A stretch of 64,000 nt of DNA from Eubacteriales bacterium (GCA_029974035.1 JARKQG010000030.1:1-64000), one strand, 5' to 3'. Counted from the stretch's first letter, positions 42,872 through 51,668 are shown. Notes: generated by a model not told the origin, from the sequence alone. Program-made: numbers and translations.

Positions 42872-45343
42872 ATGGCTTTCTTTTCAAGATTTACAGAGCG
42901 CGCGCAGCGCGCGCTGATGACGGCCCAGAAGGAGGCCGCCGGCCTTGGCCGCAGCTACGTGGGCACGGAGCATCTGCTGCTGGGCGTGCTGTCCGATCCC
43001 GGCGCCGCGGACGCGGTGCTGGGCGGTGTGCGGCTGGACGAGGTGCGCCAGGAAATCCTGAACCTGCTGGGCCGCGGTGACGAGAACCCGGAGAGCAAAA
43101 TCATGACCTATACGCCCCGCACCAAAAAGGTGCTGGAGCAGAGCGCCCGGGAGGCGCGGGACCTGGGGCAGAACTACGTGGGCACCGAACACCTGCTGCT
43201 GGCGCTGATGCACGAGCGGGAGGGCGTGGCCGCCCATGTATTGGTGAAGCTCGGGCTGGACCTTTCCAAGGCGCGCGAGGAGCTGCTGGTGGCCATCAAG
43301 GCGGGCGAGCAGGGCGGCGCGAACGGCGGAAAGGGCGAAAAGACTCCGGTACTGGATCAGTTCTGCCGGGACCTGACCCAGGCGGCCGCCTCGGGCGAGC
43401 TGGACCCGGTGATCGGGCGCGCAAAGGAGATCGAGCGAATTGTGCAGATCCTGTCCCGCCGCACGAAGAACAACCCCGTGCTGATCGGCGAACCCGGCGT
43501 GGGCAAGTCGGCCATCGTGGAGGGGTTGGCGGAGCTGATCGTATCCGGGAACATTCCGGAGATTCTGCGGGGAAAGCGCGTGCTCTCGCTGGACCTTGCG
43601 GGGATGCTGGCCGGCGCGAAATATCGGGGCGAGTTTGAAGAACGCCTGAAAAACGCCATGGCCGAGATCAAAAAGGCCGGAAACGTCATCCTGTTCATCG
43701 ACGAGCTGCACACGCTGGTGGGCGCGGGCGCGGCCGAGGGCGCCATCGACGCGGCCAACATCCTCAAGCCCATGCTGGCCCGCGGCGAAATGCAGTGTAT
43801 TGGCGCGACGACGCTGAACGAATACCATAAGCACATCGAAAAGGACGCCGCCCTCGAGCGCCGCTTCCAGCCGGTGACGGTGGGCGAACCCAGCGCGGAG
43901 GAGGCCGTCCAGATTCTGATGGGCCTGCGCGACCGCTACGAGGCGCATCACCGCGTGCGCATCACCGACGAGGCGATCCGCGCGGCGGTCACGCTGTCCG
44001 ACCGCTACATCTCCGACCGGTACCGGCCCGACAAGGCCATCGATCTGGTGGACGAAGCCGCGTCCCGCGTGCGCATCAAGGCCTTCACCGCACCGCCGGA
44101 CATGAAGGAGCAGGAGGCGCGCCTCGAGGCCCTCAACAAGGAGACCGAGGAGGCCGTCGCCCACGAGGACTTTGAAAAGGCAGCCACGCTGCGCGACGAG
44201 AAAAAGAAGCTGCAAAACGAGATGACCGAGCGCCGCAAGGCCTGGGAACAGCATCGGGACGAAAAGGTGGAAACCGTGGGCGAGGAGGAAATTGCCGGCA
44301 TCGTGTCCATGTGGACGGGGATTCCCGTCACCCGCATGACCGAGGACGAGCGCACCAGGCTTTTGCACCTGGAGGAGATCCTGCACCGCCGCGTCATTGG
44401 CCAGGATGAGGCCACCAAGGCCGTCGCCCGCGCGGTGCGCAGGGCGCGCGCCGGGCTCAAGGATCCGCGCCGGCCCATCGGCTCCTTTATCTTCCTGGGG
44501 CCCACGGGCGTGGGCAAGACGGAGCTTTGCAAGGCGCTGGGCGAGGCGCTCTTCGGCGACGACGATTCGCTGATTCGCATCGACATGTCGGAGTACATGG
44601 AGAAGCATTCGGTGTCCCGGATGATCGGCTCCCCGCCGGGCTATGTGGGCCATGAGGAGGGCGGTCAGCTGACCGAAAAGGTGCGCCGCAAGCCCTACTC
44701 GGTGCTGCTCTTCGACGAGGTGGAAAAGGCGCACCCGGACGTGTTCAACGTGCTGCTCCAGATTCTGGAGGACGGCCGCCTGACGGACGGCCAGGGCCGC
44801 ATCGTGGACTTCAAGAACACCGTCATCGTCATGACCTCCAACGCCGGCGCGTCCACGCTGAAAAAGCAGCGCACGCTGGGCTTTGGCTCCTCCGACAACG
44901 CGGAAAAGACCTACGAGTCCATGAAGGAAAGCGTGATGGGCGAGCTCAAGCAGATCTTCCGTCCGGAGTTTTTGAACCGGGTGGACGAGATCATCGTGTT
45001 CCATCCGCTGGAGGAGGGCGATATCCTCGCCATCGCAAGGCTGATGCTGGATGCGGTGTCGAGGCGCCTTGCGGAGCGCGGCGTGGCATTGGACGTGGAG
45101 GAGAGCGCGGTGGAGCTTTTGGCCAAGTCCGGCTTTGATCCGCAATACGGCGCCAGACCGCTGCGCCGGGCCATCCAGCGCATGGTGGAGGATTCGCTGA
45201 GCGAGGAACTGCTGAGCGGCACCATCCACATGGGCGAGCGCGTCCGGGTGACCGCCGAAGGCGAACAGCTGAAGTTCACCCCCGTGCATCCGGAAGGGGA
45301 GAAGGCCGCCGAAGCGCAAGCATCGTCAGCGCCAGCAACGTAA
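42872..45343 (+). CDS. clpC: ATP-dependent Clp protease ATP-binding subunit ClpC
   Basis: 823 residues. Two N-terminal Clp repeats ([30 protein letters not shown]), AAA+ 1 with [13 protein letters not shown] near residue 206, an M domain with a UVR-like [17 protein letters not shown], and AAA+ 2 with [12 protein letters not shown] near residue 545. It unfolds McsB-marked proteins for ClpP. I use the ATG at 42872 with GGAGG upstream, not 42860. The last 68 bases overlap a gene on the other strand tail to tail. Confidence 0.97.
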   Translation: MAFFSRFTERAQRALMTAQKEAAGLGRSYVGTEHLLLGVLSDPGAADAVLGGVRLDEVRQEILNLLGRGDENPESKIMTYTPRTKKVLEQSAREARDLGQNYVGTEHLLLALMHEREGVAAHVLVKLGLDLSKAREELLVAIKAGEQGGANGGKGEKTPVLDQFCRDLTQAAASGELDPVIGRAKEIERIVQILSRRTKNNPVLIGEPGVGKSAIVEGLAELIVSGNIPEILRGKRVLSLDLAGMLAGAKYRGEFEERLKNAMAEIKKAGNVILFIDELHTLVGAGAAEGAIDAANILKPMLARGEMQCIGATTLNEYHKHIEKDAALERRFQPVTVGEPSAEEAVQILMGLRDRYEAHHRVRITDEAIRAAVTLSDRYISDRYRPDKAIDLVDEAASRVRIKAFTAPPDMKEQEARLEALNKETEEAVAHEDFEKAATLRDEKKKLQNEMTERRKAWEQHRDEKVETVGEEEIAGIVSMWTGIPVTRMTEDERTRLLHLEEILHRRVIGQDEATKAVARAVRRARAGLKDPRRPIGSFIFLGPTGVGKTELCKALGEALFGDDDSLIRIDMSEYMEKHSVSRMIGSPPGYVGHEEGGQLTEKVRRKPYSVLLFDEVEKAHPDVFNVLLQILEDGRLTDGQGRIVDFKNTVIVMTSNAGASTLKKQRTLGFGSSDNAEKTYESMKESVMGELKQIFRPEFLNRVDEIIVFHPLEEGDILAIARLMLDAVSRRLAERGVALDVEESAVELLAKSGFDPQYGARPLRRAIQRMVEDSLSEELLSGTIHMGERVRVTAEGEQLKFTPVHPEGEKAAEAQASSAPAT

Positions 45344-45977
45344 GAGACGCGGCCAGATAGGTGTACAGGCCCGTCATCAGATACACGCCAAGCATTGCGC
45401 ACCCGTAGAGGGCGCAGTGCTTGGCTCTTTTTCTGGGCACGCGCAGGCGGAACCGGCGGCGGGTGCGGGGCGGCTCCGGAAGCGGAAGGGCACTTTCCTC
45501 AAATCGCCTTGCCAGTGCCGCCGTATCGGTCAGCGCGATCCGGGGCGCGGCGAGTCCCTCCACCGCCGCCCACGCGCCGTCCTCAATTCGGCCGGTGGTC
45601 GCAATCTCCAGCACCTCGCCGCCGCGGCCGCGCCAGAGGGCGAGCACGTCGTCGGCGTCCAGCGGCCTGCCCTTTGGGTGGCGCTGGACGAGAAGGCCCG
45701 TAAAACCCGCGTACTTCCGGGCCAGATCGCGCGCTTCCGACTCCGGCAAAAGCGCCAGGCCGTCCACCATCGCACGGGCGCGGCGCGCGCGTTCTCTGCG
45801 GGCGCCCTTTTTGCCGGCCCGGCGGCCGTAGCCCCAAGCCGCGAGAGCGCCGAGGGGCGCGGCAAGCAGCGCCGCCGCGGCGCCGCTTCCGGTCAGGTGA
45901 TAAAAATACAGAAAAGCCGCCGCGTATGCGATCAACCCCAGCACGGCGCCGTCCAAAGCCCGCGCAAATTTTCCCAT
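45276..45977 (-). CDS. unknown membrane protein with a central Mrr-like domain
   Basis: 233 residues. Two N-terminal membrane helices (AVLGLIAYAAAFLYFYHLT and AAAALLAAPLGALAAWGYG), a basic linker, a central soluble domain and two C-terminal helices (CALYGCAMLGVYLMTGLYTY and [15 protein letters not shown]). The central part, GLLVQRHPKGRPLDADDVLA then VLEIATTGRIEDGAWAAVE then ALTDTAALARRF, resembles the second half of Mrr-type endonuclease domains, but the catalytic QxK is QRH, so it is probably inactive. I do not recognise the gene. GGAGGTGG precedes the ATG at 45977. Its 3' end overlaps clpC by 68 bases in antisense. Confidence 0.7.
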   Translation of the reverse strand: MGKFARALDGAVLGLIAYAAAFLYFYHLTGSGAAAALLAAPLGALAAWGYGRRAGKKGARRERARRARAMVDGLALLPESEARDLARKYAGFTGLLVQRHPKGRPLDADDVLALWRGRGGEVLEIATTGRIEDGAWAAVEGLAAPRIALTDTAALARRFEESALPLPEPPRTRRRFRLRVPRKRAKHCALYGCAMLGVYLMTGLYTYLAASLTLLALTMLALRRPSPLPDARG

Positions 45978-46044
45978 AATTGCCACCTCCGGCGCAGTTT
46001 ACATCAATATATTGTGCAAATCCCGCGTTTTCATGCGCTTGGGC

Positions 46045-46073
46045 TTTTCTGAACGGGGAAAATGGTTTATAAT
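46045..46073 (+). promoter_or_regulatory. promoter for nadD-yqeK
   Basis: TTTTCT (46045-46050), 17-base spacer, TATAAT (46068-46073). The -35 is poor. Confidence 0.55.
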
Positions 46074-46096
46074 ACTTGATGAGAAGGAGCGATGCG

Positions 46097-47245
46097 ATGA
46101 AGGCCTACGGCATTATGGGCGGGACGTTTGATCCCATCCACAACGGCCATCTGATGATGGCGGAGGCCGCCAGGGGCCAGATGTGGCTGGACGAGGTGTT
46201 TTTCATCCCGGACGGCGATCCGCCCCACAAAGCGGAACAGGCCGGCGCTTCGGATCGGCTCCGGATGGTCGAACTGGCCGTGGCAGGCCGCGACGGGTTT
46301 CGAGCGCTGGATATGGAGGTTCGGCGCGCGGGGCAGACCTTTACCGTGGACACGCTGGAACAACTGACGGCGGACTGCCCCTGCGGCCGGTTTTTTTTCA
46401 TCGTTGGAGCGGACACGCTGATGGTGATCGAATCCTGGCGCAACTTTCCCCGCGTCGCTTCGCTTCTGTCCGGCGTGGCCTGCGCGCCGAGGGGCGCCGT
46501 TCCCACCGAGGACGCGGCGCGCCAGAGCGCAAAGCTCCTGGAGCGGTACGGACTTCGGGTCACCATGCTGGACATGCCGCCGGTGGACATCTCATCCACA
46601 TCCATCAGGGAGGCGGTGGCACGGGGGTTGCCCGCGGCGGAGATGGCGCCGCAGCACGTCCTGGACTACATCCGGGACAGGGGGCTCTACCTCGATCCGG
46701 TGCTGACGCAGCTTCGGAAAACCCTCTCCAAAGAGCGGTACCGGCACACGCTGGGCGTGGAAAAGACTGCCGTCGAGCTGGCCAGGCGGTATGGGGAAGA
46801 CGTGGAAAAGGCGCGCCTCGCGGCGCTGCTCCACGATTGCGCCCGCTGTCTGGACAGCGGGGAGATGCGGCGGTTGGTGGGCAACCGAGCGGGGAACACC
46901 ACGCTGCGCGCGCTGATGCACGCGCCCGCGGGCGCGGCGCTGGCGCGGCAGAAGTACGGCGTCGAGGACCACGCGGTCCTATCGGCCATACGCTGGCACA
47001 CCACCGGCCACGAGGGCATGACGAAGCTGGAAAAAATCGTCTACCTTGCGGACTTTATCGAGCCCAACCGCCCCGATTACCCGGGGCTTGCGGAACTCCG
47101 CGCGGAGGCCTTCCGGGACCTGGACAGCGCGGTTCGGCTCGCCGCGGAGAATACCATGCGCTACGTGCGCGCCCGGGGCCTTGAGCCGGACGAGAACACC
47201 ATGAAAATGCTGAAAAGCCAAGAACCGACGGAGGAGATTGTATGA
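46097..47245 (+). CDS. nadD: fused NadD nicotinate-nucleotide adenylyltransferase / YqeK HD phosphohydrolase
   Basis: 382 residues in two parts. Residues 1-195 are NadD: IMGGTFDPIHNGHLMMAE, VFFIPDGDPPHK and DISSTSIREAV, forming deamido-NAD+ from nicotinate mononucleotide and ATP. Residues 205-382 are YqeK: RYRHTLGVEKTAVELARRYG, the HD motif LLHDCARCLD near residue 246, RWHTTGHEGMTKLEKIVYLA and DFIEPNRPDYPG. YqeK hydrolyses diadenosine tetraphosphate. In Bacillus these are adjacent genes (yqeJ, yqeK); here they are one ORF with no stop. The ATG at 46097 has AAGGAG. rsfS follows with ATGA overlap, as in Bacillus. Confidence 0.94.
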   Translation: MKAYGIMGGTFDPIHNGHLMMAEAARGQMWLDEVFFIPDGDPPHKAEQAGASDRLRMVELAVAGRDGFRALDMEVRRAGQTFTVDTLEQLTADCPCGRFFFIVGADTLMVIESWRNFPRVASLLSGVACAPRGAVPTEDAARQSAKLLERYGLRVTMLDMPPVDISSTSIREAVARGLPAAEMAPQHVLDYIRDRGLYLDPVLTQLRKTLSKERYRHTLGVEKTAVELARRYGEDVEKARLAALLHDCARCLDSGEMRRLVGNRAGNTTLRALMHAPAGAALARQKYGVEDHAVLSAIRWHTTGHEGMTKLEKIVYLADFIEPNRPDYPGLAELRAEAFRDLDSAVRLAAENTMRYVRARGLEPDENTMKMLKSQEPTEEIV

Positions 47246-47601
47246 AGCAGCCCAAGGAACTCGCCGTAAGGATTGCCGAGGTGCTTAGCGCCAAGCGCGC
47301 GGAGGATGTCGTCGTCCTGGGCGTCGGCCACCTGACTTCCATCGCCGACTACTTCGTGATTGCCAGCGGCCGCAACGCGCTGGCGGTGCGCGCGCTGGCG
47401 GAGGAAGTGGAGGAAAAGCTCGGCGCCGAAGGGGTTGAGACACGCCGCCATGAGGGGATGGGCGAGGGCAGATGGGTCGTCCTGGATTATGCCTCTGTCA
47501 TCGTGCATATATTCCATGTGGAGGAACGCCAGTACTACAACATTGAGCGGCTGTGGATGGACGGCTCCAATCAGGTTCCGTTCGCTCCATCCGATCAATG
47601 A
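47242..47601 (+). CDS. rsfS: ribosome silencing factor RsfS
   Basis: 119 residues. The RsfS/Iojap pattern is complete: AEDVVVLGVGHLTSIADYFV, IASGRNALAVRALAEEVEEK, GEGRWVVLDYASVIVHIFHV and YYNIERLWMDG. It binds uL14 on the 50S subunit and blocks subunit joining when nutrients are scarce. Start overlaps the nadD-yqeK stop (ATGA). Confidence 0.96.
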   Translation: MKQPKELAVRIAEVLSAKRAEDVVVLGVGHLTSIADYFVIASGRNALAVRALAEEVEEKLGAEGVETRRHEGMGEGRWVVLDYASVIVHIFHVEERQYYNIERLWMDGSNQVPFAPSDQ

Positions 47602-47615
47602 CGAGAGGGTTAGAG

Positions 47616-48023
47616 ATGCCTATGAAAACGATTGAAGCCCAGCGCCCGATCGAACTGACGCTGCCGGCAGAGCCCCGGATGCTGCTCATCATCCGGTTGA
47701 TCACGGCGGGCGTCACGGCGCGCGCAGGGCTGACGGTGGATGCCGTCGAGGATGTGAAGATGGCCGTGGAGGAGGCGTGCAACTGCCTGCTTCGCTGCGC
47801 CTGCTGCGAATCGCTGAAGCTGTCGTTCTCCTCGGCGGACGGCGTGCTGCACATTCGCGTGGAGGCGCTGGGCGAGCCGAAGGATTACGCCGGACCCGCC
47901 GGAGACTGCGACGAAGTGCAGGTTATCCGCTATATTCTGGAGTCCATGGTGGACGACGCGCACGTGATATACGATGGGAGCGCGCTCAGCGCCATCGAGA
48001 TGGCAAAGTCCCTGGGCGCCTGA
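47616..48023 (+). CDS. RsbW-like anti-sigma factor, degenerate ATPase motifs
   Basis: 135 residues. It begins like RsbW (IELTLPAEPRMLLIIRLITA; LTVDAVEDVKMAVEEACN), but the N-box continues as NCLLRCACC without the usual His/Tyr, and the DxGxG and GxGL motifs of the GHKL ATP site are missing (VEALGEPKDYAG; DEVQVIRYILESMVDDA). It is therefore probably an anti-sigma binder that cannot act as a kinase. It precedes a SigB-like sigma gene by 12 bases. No RsbV-type antagonist is adjacent. ATG at 47616 with AGAGGG upstream. Confidence 0.8.
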   Translation: MPMKTIEAQRPIELTLPAEPRMLLIIRLITAGVTARAGLTVDAVEDVKMAVEEACNCLLRCACCESLKLSFSSADGVLHIRVEALGEPKDYAGPAGDCDEVQVIRYILESMVDDAHVIYDGSALSAIEMAKSLGA

Positions 48024-48035
48024 CATGAGGTAGAT

Positions 48036-48788
48036 ATGCGAAAACCCTCCCAGCAGGAAATTACCGAAATGCTGAGGCAATACGCGCAAACGCGCGATGA
48101 GGCGCTTCGAAACAGGCTGGTCGAAGCGCATCTGTACATCGCGTCCATCATCGCGCGCCGATTTGCGCGCCGGGGCGTTGACTATGACGACCTCTACCAG
48201 GTGGCATCCCTGGCACTGATCAAGGCAGTGGAGCGCTATGACCCGGATCGCGGGGTCAAGTTCGTCAGCTTTGCAACCCCGACGATGATCGGCGAGGTCA
48301 AAAACTACTTCCGCGACAAGGCGCAAACCATTTCGCTGCCCCGGCGGGGCCGCGAGCTCCTGGGAAAGATCGCCTCCGCCCGCGAGGCGCTGGAGCAGGA
48401 ATACTTCCGCGCGCCGACGCCGGAGGAGCTTTCCGATTCCCTGGGCGTTCCGCTGGACGATATCGTGGAGGCGCTGGAAATGCAGGGCGCGGCAATGCCC
48501 GCCTCGCTGGACGCCATCCTGCCCGGCGAGGACGATGGCGGCGCGACGCTGCGCAGCCTGATTGGCGTGGACGAATCCGGCTTTGGGCACTTTGAGGCAC
48601 GCCAGAGCATCCGGCAGATGCTCAACTCGATCACGCCCACCGAGCGGAAGATCCTGATCAACCGCTATTTTGGAAACCTCAGCCAGCGCGAGGTGGCGCA
48701 GCATCTGGGCGTTTCCCAGATGACGGTGTCGCGCGCCGAGCGAAAGGCGCTGTCGCAGCTGAGAGGCATGATGGAAAAGGACGACTGA
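48036..48788 (+). CDS. SigB/SigF-subfamily RNA polymerase sigma factor
   Basis: 250 residues. Region 2 (RNRLVEAHLYIASIIARRFA; YDDLYQVASLALIKAVERYD; VKFVSFATPTMIGEVKNYFR), region 3 (APTPEELSDSLGVPLDDIVE) and region 4 (SITPTERKILINRYFGNLSQ; EVAQHLGVSQMTVSRAERKA) are intact. The adjacent anti-sigma gene resembles RsbW more than SpoIIAB, so a general-stress SigB-like role is more likely than SigF. The ribosome-binding site GAGG lies within the end of rsbW. Confidence 0.88.
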   Translation: MRKPSQQEITEMLRQYAQTRDEALRNRLVEAHLYIASIIARRFARRGVDYDDLYQVASLALIKAVERYDPDRGVKFVSFATPTMIGEVKNYFRDKAQTISLPRRGRELLGKIASAREALEQEYFRAPTPEELSDSLGVPLDDIVEALEMQGAAMPASLDAILPGEDDGGATLRSLIGVDESGFGHFEARQSIRQMLNSITPTERKILINRYFGNLSQREVAQHLGVSQMTVSRAERKALSQLRGMMEKDD

Positions 48789-48806
48789 CGAAATGGGGTA
48801 GGGGAC

Positions 48807-49601
48807 ATGTTTGGCATTATCGGCGCTGGCAACATTGGCAGCGCGATTCTACGGTCCGCAATTCAGCACGGCGCGCTTCGCGTGGATGAAGCGCACGTTT
48901 TTGACATTCACACCGAACACATGACGGCGCTGGGGAAATCGCTCGGCGTCAAGGTCCACGCCTCCGCCCGGGCGTTGATCGATGCCTGTGACATGGTGCT
49001 TCTGGCGGTAAAGCCCAACGTGGTGGAAAAGCTGCTCAAGGCCGAGCGCGAGGCGCTCAAGGGCAAGGCGCTGATTTCCATCGCCGCGGGCTGGCGCGTC
49101 GAAATGCTGAAAAGGGCGGTGGGGGATGGCGTGCGCCTGCTTCGGGCCATGCCCAACACGCCGCTGTTGGTGGGCGAGGGGATGACCGCCTTCAGCCGTG
49201 ATCATACGCTGACCGAGTCGGAAGCCGCCTTTGCGGAAGGCCTTTTCCGGGCGTTGGGACGGCAGCTGTGGGTGGAAGAGTACCAGATGGACGCGGTGAC
49301 CGCGCTGTCGGGCAGTTCTCCCGCATTCGCGTACATCTTTACGGAGGCGATGGCGGACGCCGGCGTCGCCTGCGGCCTTTCGCGGGTACAGGCGGTCGAA
49401 ATGGCCGCGCAGACGCTTCTTGGCAGCGCCAAGATGGTGCTGGAGACCGGCATGCACCCCGGTGCCCTGAAGGACATGGTGTGTTCACCCGCCGGCACCA
49501 CCATCGCGGGCGTGCGCGCGCTGGAGGCCCACAACTTCCGCTCCGTGGTCATGGAGGCGGTCATCGCGGCAAACGACCGCTCCGCCGCGCTCAACGCGTG
49601 A
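48807..49601 (+). CDS. proC: pyrroline-5-carboxylate reductase
   Basis: 264 residues. The NAD(P)-binding FGIIGAGNIGSAILR is at the start, then VLLAVKPNVVEKLL, SIAAGWRVEMLKRA, RAMPNTPLLVGEGMTAF and TALSGSSPAFAYIFTEAMAD, with SPAGTTIAGVRALE near the end. It makes proline from pyrroline-5-carboxylate. proA is not in the window; a ProB-like kinase is at 15.2 kb. It follows the sigma gene by 18 bases. Confidence 0.95.
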   Translation: MFGIIGAGNIGSAILRSAIQHGALRVDEAHVFDIHTEHMTALGKSLGVKVHASARALIDACDMVLLAVKPNVVEKLLKAEREALKGKALISIAAGWRVEMLKRAVGDGVRLLRAMPNTPLLVGEGMTAFSRDHTLTESEAAFAEGLFRALGRQLWVEEYQMDAVTALSGSSPAFAYIFTEAMADAGVACGLSRVQAVEMAAQTLLGSAKMVLETGMHPGALKDMVCSPAGTTIAGVRALEAHNFRSVVMEAVIAANDRSAALNA

Positions 49602-50047
49602 AGCGGGTCATCCTGTACACCGACGGCGCCTGCTCCGGCAACCCCGGCCCCGGCGGCTGGGGATATGTGCTGATCTTTGGCGAGCACCGCCGGGAGATGT
49701 CGGGCTACTGTCCGGACACCACCAACAACCGCATGGAACTGACCGCCGCCATCGAGGGCCTGTCGGCGCTGAAGGAGCCTTGCGAGGTGGATCTTTATAC
49801 GGACAGCAGCTATATGGCCCACGGCTTTCTCAAAAACTGGGTGAGCAACTGGCAAAGGCGTGGCTGGCTCAAGGCCGACAAAAAACCGGTGGAGAACCAG
49901 GATCTCTGGAAAAAACTCATCGAACTCACCGGACAGCATGCCGTGCGCTGGCACCTCGTTCGCGGACACGCGGACAACGAGGAGAACAATCTCTGTGACA
50001 GGCTGGCCACGGGGGCCATCCGGCAGAATCGCGAGAAAAAAACGTGA
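49598..50047 (+). CDS. rnhA: ribonuclease HI
   Basis: 149 residues from a GTG that overlaps the proC stop (GTGA). Catalytic carboxylates are visible in YTDGACSGNPGPGGWG, NNRMELTAAIEGL, LYTDSSYMAHGF and VRGHADNEENNLCDRLA. The basic handle region (NWQRRGWLKADKKP) is present, as in E. coli RNase HI. It removes RNA from RNA-DNA hybrids. proC-rnhA coupling is unusual but clear. Confidence 0.95.
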   Translation: MKRVILYTDGACSGNPGPGGWGYVLIFGEHRREMSGYCPDTTNNRMELTAAIEGLSALKEPCEVDLYTDSSYMAHGFLKNWVSNWQRRGWLKADKKPVENQDLWKKLIELTGQHAVRWHLVRGHADNEENNLCDRLATGAIRQNREKKT

Positions 50048-50052
50048 CGGCA

Positions 50053-50090
50053 AAACGAAGCGCCCGCGTTGCGGGCGCTTCGTTTCTGCT
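50053..50090. terminator. bidirectional terminator after rnhA
   Basis: 15-bp perfect stem (50053-50067 with 50071-50085) and a GTT loop. TTTCTGCTT follows on the plus strand, and the stem's own A/T end gives CGTTTTG on the minus strand. Confidence 0.88.
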
Positions 50091-50114
50091 TGCGTCCGGT
50101 TTTTCGGCGCGCTA

Positions 50115-51200
50115 CTAGTCCTCGCCAGGCCCCTCGGGCGGTTTGTCCTCCCGCAACACGACGGATTTTGCGGCCAGCCTGCGGCGCTCGTCGCTCATCG
50201 CGGCGTAGTGGCGGCGCGTGGTGTTGACGTCCGAATGCCCCAATACGTCCGCCACCAGGTAGATGTCGCCGGTTTCCCGGTACAGGTTGGTGCCGAAGGT
50301 GGACCGCAGTTTGTGGGGGCTCATCCGCTTTTTGAGGGGAGCGGCCTGAAGCGCGTACTTCTTGACCATGTTCTGCACGGCCCGAACGGTAATGCGCCGG
50401 TCCTGCAGCGACAGAAACAGCGCGTGCTCGTGCCCGGGCAGCGCCTCTTTCGTTTCGCGCTCTTCCATGTAGCGCTTTAAAACGTCCGCCACCTCGTCGG
50501 GAAAGTAGAGGATCGCCTGATTTCCGCCCTTTCGGGTGACCATGAAGCCGTTGATGGCAAAGTCGATGTCCTCGATGTTCAGCCCCACGCACTCGCTGAC
50601 GCGGATGCCTGTGCCGAGAAACAGCGTCAGGATGGTCAGGTCCCGAAGGCTGGTGTGCTCGTGAAACTTCTTCTGCCGTTCGGAAAGGGCCGCTCCGGAC
50701 TCCGCAAGGTCCAGAATTCTGGCGACTTCGTCAATCTCAAGCCGCAGGATCGGCTTCTCGTGACGCTTGGGCATGTCTACCAGCGCACTCACATCGGAGG
50801 GAATCCGCCCGCGCTTGAACAGAAATTTGAAAAAGCTTCGCAGGGTGGACAGTTTGCGCTGCTTTCCCAACTCTTTGTTTGAATATTCCGTATCGTTTTC
50901 GTTAAAATAAAGAGAAAGATAGTCCAGGAAGGCATCGATATCCACCGCGCCAATTCGGCCGATCTGTGCGTAGGTAAAGTCCCCCGGAGAAAAGCCGGCA
51001 AATGGTTCCTGCTCTTCGCGGAGGAACCGAAAGAAGAGCCTGAGATCCCGCGCGTAGGCGAGCCGGGTGAGCGGCGTTGTGGTCGGTTCGATGGCGCGCA
51101 TAAACTCGCGGCATGCCGGCGCGAGTTCCGCAAGGGTTTCGCGCAAAAGCCCCGTCACTTGACGGGCGTTTGATTCCGCATAGGTCGGTTGTTTTGCCAT
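50115..51200 (-). CDS. tyrosine recombinase, XerC/XerD-like
   Basis: 361 residues, somewhat longer than XerC/D (~300). The N-terminal SAM-like core-binding domain (TRLAYARDLRLFFRFL; STLRSFFKFLFKRGRIPSD) is followed by the catalytic domain with Arg in GTGIRVSECVGL, HxxR in MSPHKLRSTFGTN, His in VLGHSDVNTTRRHY and the Tyr nucleophile in RRHYAAM. It cuts and rejoins DNA through a phosphotyrosine. No phage or element genes surround it, and it sits beside lexA, so it is more likely a chromosomal recombinase than an integrase. AAGGAG lies before the ATG. Confidence 0.9.
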   Translation of the reverse strand: MAKQPTYAESNARQVTGLLRETLAELAPACREFMRAIEPTTTPLTRLAYARDLRLFFRFLREEQEPFAGFSPGDFTYAQIGRIGAVDIDAFLDYLSLYFNENDTEYSNKELGKQRKLSTLRSFFKFLFKRGRIPSDVSALVDMPKRHEKPILRLEIDEVARILDLAESGAALSERQKKFHEHTSLRDLTILTLFLGTGIRVSECVGLNIEDIDFAINGFMVTRKGGNQAILYFPDEVADVLKRYMEERETKEALPGHEHALFLSLQDRRITVRAVQNMVKKYALQAAPLKKRMSPHKLRSTFGTNLYRETGDIYLVADVLGHSDVNTTRRHYAAMSDERRRLAAKSVVLREDKPPEGPGED

Positions 51201-51259
51201 GTCGCTCCTTGCGTCGCACGGCCGGCGCAGAAGATGGGCTTCAAGCCGCGCGGAAATTG

Positions 51260-51281
51260 TTTGATCGCAAATTTGATCGCA
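51260..51281. repeat. two direct repeats upstream of the recombinase gene
   Basis: TTTGATCGCA occurs twice (51260-51269 and 51272-51281), separated by AA, in the presumed promoter region of the recombinase. Confidence 0.8.
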
Positions 51282-51342
51282 GAATCGTAAAAACAGAAGG
51301 GCGTTGGCGCGCCCGAGTCGCGGAGCAGGCGGTTTTCCTTCC

Positions 51343-51380
51343 TAATCTATTCGCAAAAGCTGTCTTTCGCGAATAGATTA
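51343..51380. repeat. inverted repeat beside the recombinase gene
   Basis: Perfect 12-base arms TAATCTATTCGC / GCGAATAGATTA (51343-51354 and 51369-51380) around a 14-base centre that can extend the stem (AAAG with CTTT) to a 4-base loop. AT-rich in a GC-rich area; the right arm contains the stop codon of the Cys-rich gene. No T-run follows it in the direction of that gene. Confidence 0.85.
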
Positions 51381-51668
51381 AAAATGTTCCCCCAGGTCTA
51401 CCGTTGGCGCGCGCCTGGGCTTTCTGGCGCGTATGGCGCGCATCCGAGGCGCCTTTCTGTCTTCCGCTCGCGTTGACGGCGCGTCTCCAGCATCCGGATC
51501 CGCGGCGTTGATCACTTCGTCAATCTCAACGGCCAGATAATCCGCGCCAGACTTTTTGATGCAGCGCATGCAGTTGTCACAGTGTTTTTCCGGGTCCAGG
51601 TCGCACACCAGGCATTCGCCGCAGTCGACGCAAGGCCGTTCCTCGTCCAGAACGCACATTTTTTGCAT
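51378..51668 (-). CDS. small Cys-rich (ferredoxin-like) protein divergent from lexA
   Basis: 96 residues. The N-terminal part has seven or more closely spaced cysteines: [18 protein letters not shown] and [11 protein letters not shown], resembling metal or Fe-S binding clusters, then an acidic stretch and a basic Arg-rich tail ([17 protein letters not shown]). Similar small proteins appear near lexA in other Clostridia as far as I recall, without known function. GGAGG lies 6 bases before the ATG at 51668. Its promoter is back-to-back with that of lexA and a LexA box lies between, so SOS control is possible. Confidence 0.75.
   Translation of the reverse strand: MQKMCVLDEERPCVDCGECLVCDLDPEKHCDNCMRCIKKSGADYLAVEIDEVINAADPDAGDAPSTRAEDRKAPRMRAIRARKPRRAPTVDLGEHF

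Noticed and set aside
48036..48788. SigF (forespore) sigma factor
   Set aside because: The adjacent protein resembles RsbW more than SpoIIAB, and spoIIAA is absent; a SigB-like call fits better, though sequence alone does not fully exclude SigF.
51343..51380. A canonical Rho-independent terminator for the Cys-rich gene
   Set aside because: The stem is good but the sequence after it on the minus strand is GGAAGGAAAACC, with no T-run; left as an unexplained repeat.
50115..51380. Integrated element or prophage around the tyrosine recombinase
   Set aside because: No other phage, relaxase, transposase or tRNA att site is present; neighbours are rnhA and lexA.
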